Origin: Flavivirga aquimarina
GTDB taxonomy: Bacteria > Bacteroidota > Bacteroidia > Flavobacteriales > Flavobacteriaceae
Assembly: GCF_030540835.1 (NCBI RefSeq)
Contig: NZ_JAUOEK010000155.1
Span: forward strand, 81,763-145,762
Reading direction: 5' to 3'
DNA length: 64,000 nt
In this document: piece by piece, positions 16,780 through 24,982 of the stretch
Position numbering within the stretch: position 1 is the stretch's first letter
How the letters are laid out: the number at the start of each line of letters is the position of its first letter
The notes under the pieces: model-generated
What the model saw: the letters and a program-made list of their open reading frames with translations, nothing else
Told to the model about the DNA's origin: nothing
The model's database searches: none
Program-made: the position numbers and the translations under genes

Positions 16780-18516
16780 TTGGAACACTTTGTAGTATCG
16801 GCTAGAAAATACAGACCACAAACATTTAAAGATGTTGTGGGGCAGCAGGCTATTACAAATACGTTATTAAATGCTATAGATAACAATCATTTAGCTCAAG
16901 CCCTACTCTTTACAGGGCCTCGTGGTGTAGGTAAAACAACTTGTGCACGTATTCTGGCTAAAATGATTAATAGTGATGGTACAGAAACCGACAATGAAGA
17001 TTTTGCTTTTAATATTTTTGAACTCGATGCAGCTTCCAATAATTCTGTTGATGATATTAGGAGTTTAACAGATCAGGTTCGTATTCCTCCACAAGTTGGA
17101 AAATATAAAGTATACATTATCGATGAGGTACACATGCTATCTCAGGCTGCTTTTAATGCATTTCTTAAAACGTTGGAAGAACCACCTAAGCATTGTATTT
17201 TTATTTTAGCAACTACCGAAAAGCATAAAATTATTCCAACTATTTTATCGCGTTGTCAGATTTTTGATTTCAAACGTATTACAGTAAAAGATGCTAAAGG
17301 GTATTTAAAATATATAGCTGAAGAACAAGGCGTAACAGCCGATGATGATGCTTTGCATATTATCGCTCAGAAAGCAGATGGCGCTATGCGTGATGCATTA
17401 TCTATTTTTGACAGAGTGGTAAGTTTTTCTGGTAAAGATTTAACCAGACAGGCTGTTACAGAAAATTTAAATGTACTTGATTACGAAACCTATTTTACAA
17501 GCACAGATTTAATTTTAGAAAATAAGATTCCAGAGTTGCTTTTACAATTCAATAATACCTTATCAAAAGGTTTTGATGGACATCATTATATTGCTGGATT
17601 AGCATCTCATTTTAGGGATTTACTCGTAAGTAAAACCCCAGAAACCATAGAGCTACTAGAAGTTGGAGAACAAACCAAAGCGAAGTACTTAGAGCAATCT
17701 CAAAAAGCATCGCAGGAATTTCTCTTGCAAAGTATAAATCTGGCTAACGACTGCGATCTCAAGTATAAAACCAGTAAAAACCAACGCTTACTTATCGAGT
17801 TATGTTTAATGCAGCTTGCCTCTATCACTTTTGATGGAGAAAAAAAAAATAGCAGACATTACATAATTCCAGCTTCTTACTTTAAAAAGAAAGGTATTAC
17901 TCCTATTCCTGTTACAACGCCTGTAAAAAAACAAAATAATGTAGATAATCCCGATACTTTAAAAGAAGAAGTATTAGAGGCACAACCATCTAACACCAAT
18001 ACATTAGAAGCTTTTCAAGTTAAAGAAGCTCCAAAAATTATTTTAAAACAAGAAACAAAACGAACTTCCGGGCTTTCCTTAAGTAGTATAAGAGCAAAAA
18101 AAGAACATCTTATTAAACAAATGGATGTTGTTATTGATGAAGAAGATTTACCTAAGGAAGATTTTACCGAAAAAGAACTTATAACTGTTTGGAATACCTA
18201 TGTTGAAAAATTGCGCGCAGATGGTAAATATAACTTGGCTTCAATATTATCTATAGACGTACCAAAAGTAAAAGAAACCACTGTTTATTTAGAGTTTCCA
18301 AATGCTACAAATAAAGTTGAAGTAGAACGCCAACAATACGATCTTTTAGCTTTTGTTAGAAAATCTCTAAACAATTTTGATATTAGTTTGTCAATTAGCG
18401 TAAACGAAGTCATGGAAAAACAATATGCTTATACTACCATGGAGAAGTTTGAAAAGTTAAAAGAGAAAAATCCCAATATTGATATTTTAAGAAAAACTTT
18501 CGATTTAGATATTTAA
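16780..18516 (+). CDS. dnaX: DNA polymerase III subunit gamma/tau
   Basis: This 578-aa clamp-loader ATPase has Walker A GPRGVGKTT (46-54), the ELDAASNNSVDDIR block, Walker B VYIIDEVHML, KTLEEPPKHCIFILATTE and sensor LSRCQIFDFKRI, then a tau-like C-terminal extension with charged linkers. The zinc-binding cysteines usually found after Walker A are absent: the region reads KMINSDGTETDNEDFAFNIF. The start is TTG 16780, the first codon of the conserved MEHFVVSARKYRPQTF. An out-of-frame ATG at 16749 opens only an 18-codon frame. A lipoprotein gene and miaE follow closely. Confidence 0.95.
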   Translation: MEHFVVSARKYRPQTFKDVVGQQAITNTLLNAIDNNHLAQALLFTGPRGVGKTTCARILAKMINSDGTETDNEDFAFNIFELDAASNNSVDDIRSLTDQVRIPPQVGKYKVYIIDEVHMLSQAAFNAFLKTLEEPPKHCIFILATTEKHKIIPTILSRCQIFDFKRITVKDAKGYLKYIAEEQGVTADDDALHIIAQKADGAMRDALSIFDRVVSFSGKDLTRQAVTENLNVLDYETYFTSTDLILENKIPELLLQFNNTLSKGFDGHHYIAGLASHFRDLLVSKTPETIELLEVGEQTKAKYLEQSQKASQEFLLQSINLANDCDLKYKTSKNQRLLIELCLMQLASITFDGEKKNSRHYIIPASYFKKKGITPIPVTTPVKKQNNVDNPDTLKEEVLEAQPSNTNTLEAFQVKEAPKIILKQETKRTSGLSLSSIRAKKEHLIKQMDVVIDEEDLPKEDFTEKELITVWNTYVEKLRADGKYNLASILSIDVPKVKETTVYLEFPNATNKVEVERQQYDLLAFVRKSLNNFDISLSISVNEVMEKQYAYTTMEKFEKLKEKNPNIDILRKTFDLDI

Positions 18517-18525
18517 AAACTATAC

Positions 18526-19095
18526 ATGTATAAGTTACCCGTTTTTATATTAATTTCTGTTGTAATGCTATCAAGCTGTGATGGTAGAGACAGAAAATAT
18601 AAAACCAATGCAGAAGTTTTAAAAGAGAATAAGCTTTTAGAGGCGTTTACCGAAGAAATAAAGTTTGTTCCCGAAACGTATACAGAAATTAAAACAGATA
18701 CACTTTTAAGCAATGGATTTGAAGTTAAAATAATATACCATTCTTTAGAAGATAATTTTGTTTTAGAAACAAGAAAATCTAAAAATGATTCTCTAGTTAA
18801 AATTCATCACAAAAACTTTGAAGCACAGCTTCTGATATCAAAAAACAATACTGTTATTAGCAAAGGCCTGATTAATAAAAAGCTTTTTTATGAATTTGAA
18901 AGTGCGACATTCTGGGCAAATGCTATTATGCAACTTACATGGATAGATTATAATGCGTCAAACGAAGATATGCTGTTCTTAAACACATCGTTTTGTATTC
19001 CTAATACAGGCGAATGCAAAGATTTTACGCTTAAAATTGATGAACAGGGAAGTATTCAAATTAAAGAAATAGATATTTTTTCCAAGATTATATAA
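18526..19095 (+). CDS. Hypothetical lipoprotein
   Basis: This 189-aa protein has a signal peptide and lipobox MLSSC (Cys at 18), then DGRDRKYKT. The rest is predicted mostly beta, with segments such as FEVKIIYHSLEDNFVLETR and ISKGLINKKLFYEF, and two further cysteines in FCIPNTGECKDF that could form a disulfide in the periplasm. It may belong to one of the small Bacteroidota lipoprotein DUFs (DUF4738-like), but I cannot confirm this. It sits 9 bp after dnaX and 7 bp before miaE, so it is co-transcribed with them. Confidence 0.75.
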   Translation: MYKLPVFILISVVMLSSCDGRDRKYKTNAEVLKENKLLEAFTEEIKFVPETYTEIKTDTLLSNGFEVKIIYHSLEDNFVLETRKSKNDSLVKIHHKNFEAQLLISKNNTVISKGLINKKLFYEFESATFWANAIMQLTWIDYNASNEDMLFLNTSFCIPNTGECKDFTLKIDEQGSIQIKEIDIFSKII

Positions 19096-19102
19096 TAAAC
19101 TC

Positions 19103-19684
19103 ATGCTAGGACTAAAACTTCCAACAGATCCACGTTGGGTAAACATTGTAGAAAAGAACATTGAAGAAATACTTACCGATCATGCGTTTTGTGAGCAAAA
19201 AGCAACAAGTACAGCTATTTCATTAATTGTAAGCTTTCCGGAATACACGGAGTTGGTACAAGAAATGACAGCTCTAGTGAAAGAAGAAATGAGTCATTTT
19301 AAAATGGTTCATGATAAAATTATAGAACGCGGTTGGGTTCTAGGACGTGATAGACGTGATGACTATGTAATTCAACTTGTAAAATTCTTTCCTAAAGGAG
19401 GCAGTAGAACTACACAACTAGTACATCGCTTGCTCTATGCTGCATTAATTGAGGCCAGAAGTTGTGAACGCTTTAGGTTACTTTCCGAAGAACTTAAAGA
19501 CAAAGAGTTAGCCACCTTTTATAGAAACTTAATGGTTAGCGAAGCAAATCATTACACGATGTTTTTAGGCTTTGCTCGTAAATATGGAAATAAAAAAGAA
19601 GTTGATACCAAATGGCAGCAACTTCTTGAATATGAAGCTGAAATTATGTCTAATTTAGGAAATACTGAAGCTATTCACGGTTAA
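19103..19684 (+). CDS. miaE: tRNA-(ms2io6A37) hydroxylase
   Basis: This 193-aa diiron enzyme hydroxylates the isopentenyl side chain of ms2i6A at tRNA position 37, using O2. The MiaE pattern is clear: LPTDPRWVNIVEKNIEEIL, DHAFCEQKATSTAISL, EEMSHFKMVHDKIIERG, LLYAALIEARSCERFRLLSE and LMVSEANHYTMFLGFARKYG. The repeated E/ExxH motifs supply the iron ligands. The start is ATG 19103. It converges with the outer-membrane gene and overlaps its stop by 4 bp. Confidence 0.95.
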   Translation: MLGLKLPTDPRWVNIVEKNIEEILTDHAFCEQKATSTAISLIVSFPEYTELVQEMTALVKEEMSHFKMVHDKIIERGWVLGRDRRDDYVIQLVKFFPKGGSRTTQLVHRLLYAALIEARSCERFRLLSEELKDKELATFYRNLMVSEANHYTMFLGFARKYGNKKEVDTKWQQLLEYEAEIMSNLGNTEAIHG

Positions 19685-20211
19685 AACTTATAACCGACAC
19701 CTATTTGTATATTGGAGTTTTTAGCTTCAATGCCTAAATTATCGTCAAAAATATTAGAGAAACCATACGTATATCTTACATCTGCAAACAGTGCATAGTT
19801 TATTTTGTATTCTACACCCGTAACACCGGAATATGCAAAGTTCTTAACACCATCGTCTTCTTTATGTACTTTAAGCCCTACTTGCGGTCCGACACCAAAA
19901 TGGATTTTTTCACTCAATCTAAATTTTAAAAAAATGGGAGCTTGAATATAATCTAAATGTAAAGGTTCTGGATCTGCTCCTTCTGCAGAAAACTGTACTT
20001 CTGGCATTAAAGAGATGGTTTTAGACAAACCTATGTTTGCAAAAAAACCAATATAAACACTGTTTCTATGTTTATTTTCAGCAGCTATATCATTATCATC
20101 AAAATCTAAATTTGAAATATTTAAACCGCCTCTTATACCATACTTTATATCTTGAGAAACACCATAAATAGAAAAACCACATAGTATTGTAAATAGTAAT
20201 ATTTTTTTCAT
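19681..20211 (-). CDS. Outer-membrane beta-barrel (PorT/OmpW-size porin-like) protein
   Basis: This 176-aa protein has a Sec signal (1-19, ending YGVSQ). IKYGIRGGLNISNLDF begins a repeating pattern of amphipathic strands (SVYIGFFANIGL, ISLMPEVQFSAEG, IHFGVGPQVGLKV) and ends IQIGVGYKF with a terminal Phe, the usual outer-membrane barrel signature. This fits the small 8-strand barrels annotated as porin family or PorT in Bacteroidota. The function is unknown. It is a single gene. Confidence 0.85.
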   Translation of the reverse strand: MKKILLFTILCGFSIYGVSQDIKYGIRGGLNISNLDFDDNDIAAENKHRNSVYIGFFANIGLSKTISLMPEVQFSAEGADPEPLHLDYIQAPIFLKFRLSEKIHFGVGPQVGLKVHKEDDGVKNFAYSGVTGVEYKINYALFADVRYTYGFSNIFDDNLGIEAKNSNIQIGVGYKF

Positions 20212-20311
20212 AATAAATTAGGTTTGGGGTATAATTTTAAGCAATTATACGGGTACGAATATATATTATAAAATTAAAATACTACAATTATAAAAGGTAA
20301 AGTGCACAATT

Positions 20312-21217
20312 TTACTGTGTATTGCTGGATACAGTATCATAATAGATACTTTTAATGATACCATCTGCTAAACCAATTTTTGGAACATAAATGTTTTTTG
20401 CACCGCTCCATTTCATAGAAGAAAGGTAAATTCGCATAGCAGGAATAATAACATCTGCCCTATCTTGATTTAAGTCCAACTCTGTAATACGTTCTTCATA
20501 AGAATAACTCTGAAGCATATTATAATAAGAGGTTAAATAAAAATATGAAAGTGGTTTACCTATAGCTTTCCCCGATATTTTAAATATTTTATTAATATTC
20601 CCACCAGAACCAATAACCTCTATTTTATGGTAAACATCTGTATGCTTTCCTATCCATGCTTCCAACTCTTTCCACGATTTCTTTTTAACCATATCATTAA
20701 GAAGTCTAACGGTTCCTATTTTAAAAGATTTTGAAACTATTTGCTCGCCTCTATGTATTACAGTAAACTCAGTACTACCACCACCTACATCAACATATAA
20801 ATACGTTTTATTACTATCTATATACTTATTTAAATCGGTAGCCGCAATTATGGCTGCCTCTTCCACACCATCAATAATATCAATACTTATTTCTGCTTTT
20901 TTTAAGATTAAATCGACCACTTTCTTACCGTTTTTAGATTCTCTCATAGCCGAAGTTGCACAAGCTTTATACTTTACAACTTTGTGAGATTTCATCAACA
21001 GTTTAAACGCTACCATGGTATCGACTATTCGTTGCGTATTCTCTTTCGAAATTTTATTTTTTATAAAAACATCGGCTCCTAAACGTATAGGTACACGAAC
21101 TAGTGAATTTTTCTTGAATTGTACAGGTCTTCCTTTTTGTTCAATAATATTTGAAATGAGTAACCTTACAGCATTAGAACCAATATCTATAGCTGCGTAT
21201 TTCTTTATTGTAAGCAT
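20312..21217 (-). CDS. Ppx/GppA-family phosphatase (exopolyphosphatase-like)
   Basis: This 301-aa ASKHA-fold protein has IDIGSNAVRLLI (phosphate 1 loop), ATSAMRESKNG, LYVDVGGGSTEF (phosphate 2 loop) and EVIGSGGNINKIF. It consists of the N-terminal Ppx/GppA core only, without the HD-type C-terminal domain of E. coli Ppx. The enzyme removes terminal phosphates from polyphosphate or hydrolyses pppGpp. It begins one base after the ppk1 stop, so synthesis and breakdown of polyphosphate are encoded as one unit. Confidence 0.9.
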   Translation of the reverse strand: MLTIKKYAAIDIGSNAVRLLISNIIEQKGRPVQFKKNSLVRVPIRLGADVFIKNKISKENTQRIVDTMVAFKLLMKSHKVVKYKACATSAMRESKNGKKVVDLILKKAEISIDIIDGVEEAAIIAATDLNKYIDSNKTYLYVDVGGGSTEFTVIHRGEQIVSKSFKIGTVRLLNDMVKKKSWKELEAWIGKHTDVYHKIEVIGSGGNINKIFKISGKAIGKPLSYFYLTSYYNMLQSYSYEERITELDLNQDRADVIIPAMRIYLSSMKWSGAKNIYVPKIGLADGIIKSIYYDTVSSNTQ

Positions 21218-21218
21218 A

Positions 21219-23294
21219 CTAACTTTCCAGCTTTTTTAAATAATAATTATAAGTAGCAAATTGAGACCTTACTTTTTCTTTATCATTTATTCTATAATCG
21301 TTTTCTTGTGATTCGTTTAATAATCTAGCTTTAACATTGTCACTCCAGCTTATATTAAACGTCTCAATAATTTCTTTTTTAATATCATCATCATAAATAG
21401 GACAACTTACTTCTACCCTGTTATCTATATTCCTTGTCATCCAATCTGCAGAAGAAATATATACTTTAGAATTACCATTATTACCAAATATATACACTCT
21501 GGAATGTTCTAAAAACTTATCTACGACACTAATAACCTCAATATTTTCACTCATCCCCTCTACTCCTGGGATTAAACAACAAATCCCCCTAACTATCATT
21601 TGAATCTTTACTCCAGCCCTACTTGCCTCATAAAGCTTATCAATCATTTTATAGCTAGATATGCTATTCATTTTTAACCTTATACTGCCCTCTTCTCCAT
21701 TTTTAACACTTTCTATTTCGGCATCTATTAATTTAAAAACTGCTTTTTGTGTATAATGAGGTGATGTAATTAAATGTTTATACGTGAAAATTTTATAATT
21801 AGTCTCAAAGAAACTAAAAATTTTATTTACATCTTTTAAAATACGCTGATCTGAAGTGAACAATGTATAGTCTGTATAAATTTTTGCAGTAGATTCGTTA
21901 AAATTCCCTGTGCTTATAAAGCCGTAGCGTTTTAGTTTTTTGCCTTCCTCACGTTCTATAACACACATTTTACTATGCACTTTTAACCCTGCAACTCCAA
22001 AAACCAAGTTTATACCTTCATCTTCCATCTGCTGCGCATAATTAATATTGGCTTGCTCATCAAATCTGGCTTGTAGTTCTATGGAAACAGTAACCGATTT
22101 CCCGTTAATAGCCGCATTGATTAGAGAACTCGCAATATGCGATATTTGCGCTAAACGGTAAATAGTAATTTTTATCGTTTTCACATTGGGGTCTAAAGCA
22201 GCTTCTCTTAGAAACTTAACGACATAAGAAAAAGTTTGATAAGGTGCTTGAAGTAAATAATCTTTTTCCTTAATAGCTTCAAAAATACTAGCTTCTAAAC
22301 TAAGTCCTTTAATCGGTAAGGCTTCTATTTTACTATAAAGAAGGTCGTTTCTACCTAAGCTGGGAAACCCCATATAATCCCTTCTGTTGTGATAACGCCC
22401 TCCAGGAATGACACTATCTGTATCATCAATTCCCATTTTGGTCATTAAATACTCTAAAGTTTCCTTATCTATAGTCTTATCGTATACAAATCGAACTGGT
22501 TCTCCTACCTGCCTATGCTTAACACTATCGGATATTTTCTCGATAAAACTTTTACTTAAATCACTCTCAAAATCCAATTCACCATCACGAGTAATTTTTA
22601 TCATATGGGCAGATATGCACTTATAATCGAAAATATTGAAAATATCACTTAAGCAATGACGAAGTAAATCGTCAATCATTATAATATAACTCTTCTCCCC
22701 TTCTTTTGGTAATTCTACAAATCGATTAAAGGTTTTTGGTATTTCTATTAATGCAAACTGTCTTTCATTATTAGACATTACCATTCTAACTGCTAAATAA
22801 GCACCGCTATCCTTCAAATTAGGAAGTACTACAGAATCGTTCAAAATAATAGTAACTAAAGCAGGACTTACTTTTGTTATAAAATATTTTTTAATGTAGT
22901 CATGCTGTGCTTTATCTATTTGGTTTTCGTCAATAATATATATGTTTTCATCCTCTAATCTTTGATGAATTGTATTTAATATTTCTAAACTTTTACTTTG
23001 TTGCTTTATTACAATTTGAGTAATAATTTCAAGAAGTTCCTTAGCTTTTATACCCCCTAAAGCATTCTTGCCTCCTTTTCCTGCTTCAACAATACGCTTT
23101 ACCGTAGCGTACCTAACTTTAAAAAATTCATCTAAATTATTAGAAAAAATACCCAGAAATCGCAACCGCTCAATCAATGGTACGTTTTCATCTGAAGCTT
23201 CTTGTAAAACTCGGGCATTAAATTGCAACCAACTTATTTCTCTATTTATGTAATTATTGCTTTGTGGCTCAGGTGATGTCATTGAATAATTCAT
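21219..23294 (-). CDS. ppk1: Polyphosphate kinase 1
   Basis: This 691-aa enzyme makes polyphosphate from ATP. The N-terminal domain begins NYINREISWLQFNARVLQEA, then DEFFKVRYATVKR; the catalytic phospholipase D-like half holds GLKVHSKMCVIERE (phosphorylated His) and FLEHSRVYIFGN (second His), with YGFISTGNFNESTAKIYTDY between. The length is normal for the family. The ATG at 23294 lies 18 bp after a TATATTTG -7 box; a second Met at codon 5 is possible. It is followed within one base by the exopolyphosphatase-like gene. Confidence 0.95.
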   Translation of the reverse strand: MNYSMTSPEPQSNNYINREISWLQFNARVLQEASDENVPLIERLRFLGIFSNNLDEFFKVRYATVKRIVEAGKGGKNALGGIKAKELLEIITQIVIKQQSKSLEILNTIHQRLEDENIYIIDENQIDKAQHDYIKKYFITKVSPALVTIILNDSVVLPNLKDSGAYLAVRMVMSNNERQFALIEIPKTFNRFVELPKEGEKSYIIMIDDLLRHCLSDIFNIFDYKCISAHMIKITRDGELDFESDLSKSFIEKISDSVKHRQVGEPVRFVYDKTIDKETLEYLMTKMGIDDTDSVIPGGRYHNRRDYMGFPSLGRNDLLYSKIEALPIKGLSLEASIFEAIKEKDYLLQAPYQTFSYVVKFLREAALDPNVKTIKITIYRLAQISHIASSLINAAINGKSVTVSIELQARFDEQANINYAQQMEDEGINLVFGVAGLKVHSKMCVIEREEGKKLKRYGFISTGNFNESTAKIYTDYTLFTSDQRILKDVNKIFSFFETNYKIFTYKHLITSPHYTQKAVFKLIDAEIESVKNGEEGSIRLKMNSISSYKMIDKLYEASRAGVKIQMIVRGICCLIPGVEGMSENIEVISVVDKFLEHSRVYIFGNNGNSKVYISSADWMTRNIDNRVEVSCPIYDDDIKKEIIETFNISWSDNVKARLLNESQENDYRINDKEKVRSQFATYNYYLKKLES

Positions 23295-23311
23295 GATTTA
23301 GAATAGATTCA

Positions 23312-23319
23312 CAAATATA
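23312..23319 (-). promoter_or_regulatory. -7 box for ppk1-ppx
   Basis: TATATTTG (minus strand) matches TAnnTTTG and ends 18 bp before the ppk1 ATG. The -33 element is not recognisable. Confidence 0.4.
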
Positions 23320-23482
23320 TTCTATTTCAGATTAATATGATTACTAAAAGTTAATGTGAAATGGAAAGTTTTTATAATAAATTAAGTCTTCATCATAGGT
23401 TAGAACAATACTTAAAAAGATACACACTTATACTTTTTTGCAAAAGTTAAGTTATATTTATACAAACTACTTATGCAGTAGG

Positions 23483-23968
23483 TTATTTAAAATCTCTTGG
23501 GAATAAAGTTTGAACCGTTTTACCTTTATTTAAGTTTTTCCAATCAGTAATATTAAACTCCATGATAACAACACCCGTGGTTGGAACATTATCTATATAA
23601 CTACTGCCATAGGTATTTGCAAAAGCCGTAATGGCATGATTGTGACCAAAAAGCATAAGTGTATTTATAGAGTCATCACATGTCCTAATAACTTCGACAA
23701 GATCGGTTCCAGAAAAATCATATAGTTTATGATTTAAATGTGCAATATTTGAATCAATACCGAGATTAGAAATAAAAATATTAGCAGTTGTTTTTGCACG
23801 CATAGCATCACTTGAAAGCACTAGGTCAATATTTATATTACTTTCCTTTAAATTAACCGAAACCAAATGAGCATCTTTAATACCTCTTTCGTTAAGAGGT
23901 CTTTCATGATCTATTACGTTGTGTTTCCAAGAAGATTTGGCATGTCTTACCAAAATTATTTTTTTCAT
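23483..23968 (-). CDS. sixA: SixA-like histidine phosphatase
   Basis: This 161-aa histidine-phosphatase-fold protein has the catalytic LVRHAKSSW (His 9 region) and the later FGHNHAIT, with LSSDAMRAKTTANIF as the second phosphate-binding Arg segment. It matches SixA, which dephosphorylates phosphohistidine on HPt domains or PTS proteins. It is upstream of the polyphosphate genes on the same strand but separated by about 190 bp with a separate promoter for ppk1, so the link may be incidental. The start is ATG 23968. Confidence 0.85.
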   Translation of the reverse strand: MKKIILVRHAKSSWKHNVIDHERPLNERGIKDAHLVSVNLKESNINIDLVLSSDAMRAKTTANIFISNLGIDSNIAHLNHKLYDFSGTDLVEVIRTCDDSINTLMLFGHNHAITAFANTYGSSYIDNVPTTGVVIMEFNITDWKNLNKGKTVQTLFPRDFK

Positions 23969-24434
23969 ATTGTTCGACTAAATGTATTATTTTTTAGATA
24001 AAAATTTGTTTTTCTAACAAAAATCAAATTGTTTGTGATATAAAATTAGTTAATACCAACAAATAAAACGTTAAAAAAATTACACAAAATCTATATAAGC
24101 CTACTAGACAATGCATAAACGATAAAAAACTCATTATGACGACTAAATGTTTTTTAAAAGCCTTTAATCGAATTTATAAGTGATTTACCATATATTTTTG
24201 AGCAGATAGCTCTATATGTTTTCTTTTGTACCACCTACTTAACATCAGAAAGTTATGAACCTGAATCTAATACCATATAAAAATATGACATTGTTAAGCA
24301 ATGTTTTTCCCTCACAGTTTTTTCCCTCGAAAACTTTTTTATTATTAATTAACATTAATACTTGTTTGTGACTATTTTGTTACATCGGTGTTTATAATAT
24401 ATAATAGTTTTAAACAAAATAATTTTACTAAATC
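23969..24434. other. Intergenic region upstream of the adhesin locus
   Basis: This A+T-rich divergent region should contain the promoters for sixA and the adhesin locus, but no full TTG-N19-TAnnTTTG is visible. It holds one weak hairpin with T-run (24287-24309). No gene, tRNA or repeat was found. Confidence 0.5.
24287..24309 (+). terminator. Weak terminator-like hairpin
   Basis: ACATTG and CAATGT pair around TTAAG and are followed by TTTT. The stem is only 6 bp, so it may be an attenuator-like element before the adhesin locus or chance. Confidence 0.3.
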
Positions 24435-24950
24435 ATGAAAAATAAATTGACTTTAATAATCTCTAATTTTCTATTTATGCTTTGTATATCACTACTATAT
24501 ACAAACAAAACTTTTGCACAAGAGCATGGTATTTATGAATTGGTAAAAAATGAGGTGTCTCAAAAAAAATCTAATACCAATAAAGATAGAAGTGATTTTT
24601 ATAACCTTTCTAAAAAACTTCACGCAACACATTATTTCGAACAAAATAAATTAAAACACAGATATGGAGAAAGTGCTCCAGTTAAAATTTCATTGGAAAG
24701 TATGAACTCTTTTAGTTTACTCAATCAAAATAATTCCAATTATAAAGGAGTAAAGCTAATAACAATTACGCTAAAAAATGAAAGTGAATTGGATACGCCT
24801 ATAGACCTATCAAATATAGAAGGGTTTCCAAAACTGCAATACATTTATATAAAATGCCTATTTAAGTGTACTGCAAACCAAATTGAAAGATTTGTAAAAG
24901 CGCCAAATGATAGAATAAGAATTTTTTATATATCAGTGAGACCATCATAA
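24435..24950 (+). CDS. Small secreted protein at head of adhesin locus, unknown
   Basis: This 171-aa protein has a Sec signal (about 1-28, ending TFAQ). The mature part is basic and includes LESMNSFSLLNQNNSNYKGV, KLITITLKNESELDTPIDLS, and NIEGFPKLQYIYIKCLFKC, which reads like a short leucine-rich-repeat-type strand set capped by two cysteines. I recognise no family. It is 32 bp upstream of the adhesin gene on the same strand, so it is likely co-transcribed and may be an accessory factor for that surface protein. This is inference from position. Confidence 0.65.
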   Translation: MKNKLTLIISNFLFMLCISLLYTNKTFAQEHGIYELVKNEVSQKKSNTNKDRSDFYNLSKKLHATHYFEQNKLKHRYGESAPVKISLESMNSFSLLNQNNSNYKGVKLITITLKNESELDTPIDLSNIEGFPKLQYIYIKCLFKCTANQIERFVKAPNDRIRIFYISVRPS

Positions 24951-24982
24951 TTATAGTATACAGGTAATTAAAAGAACAAGAA

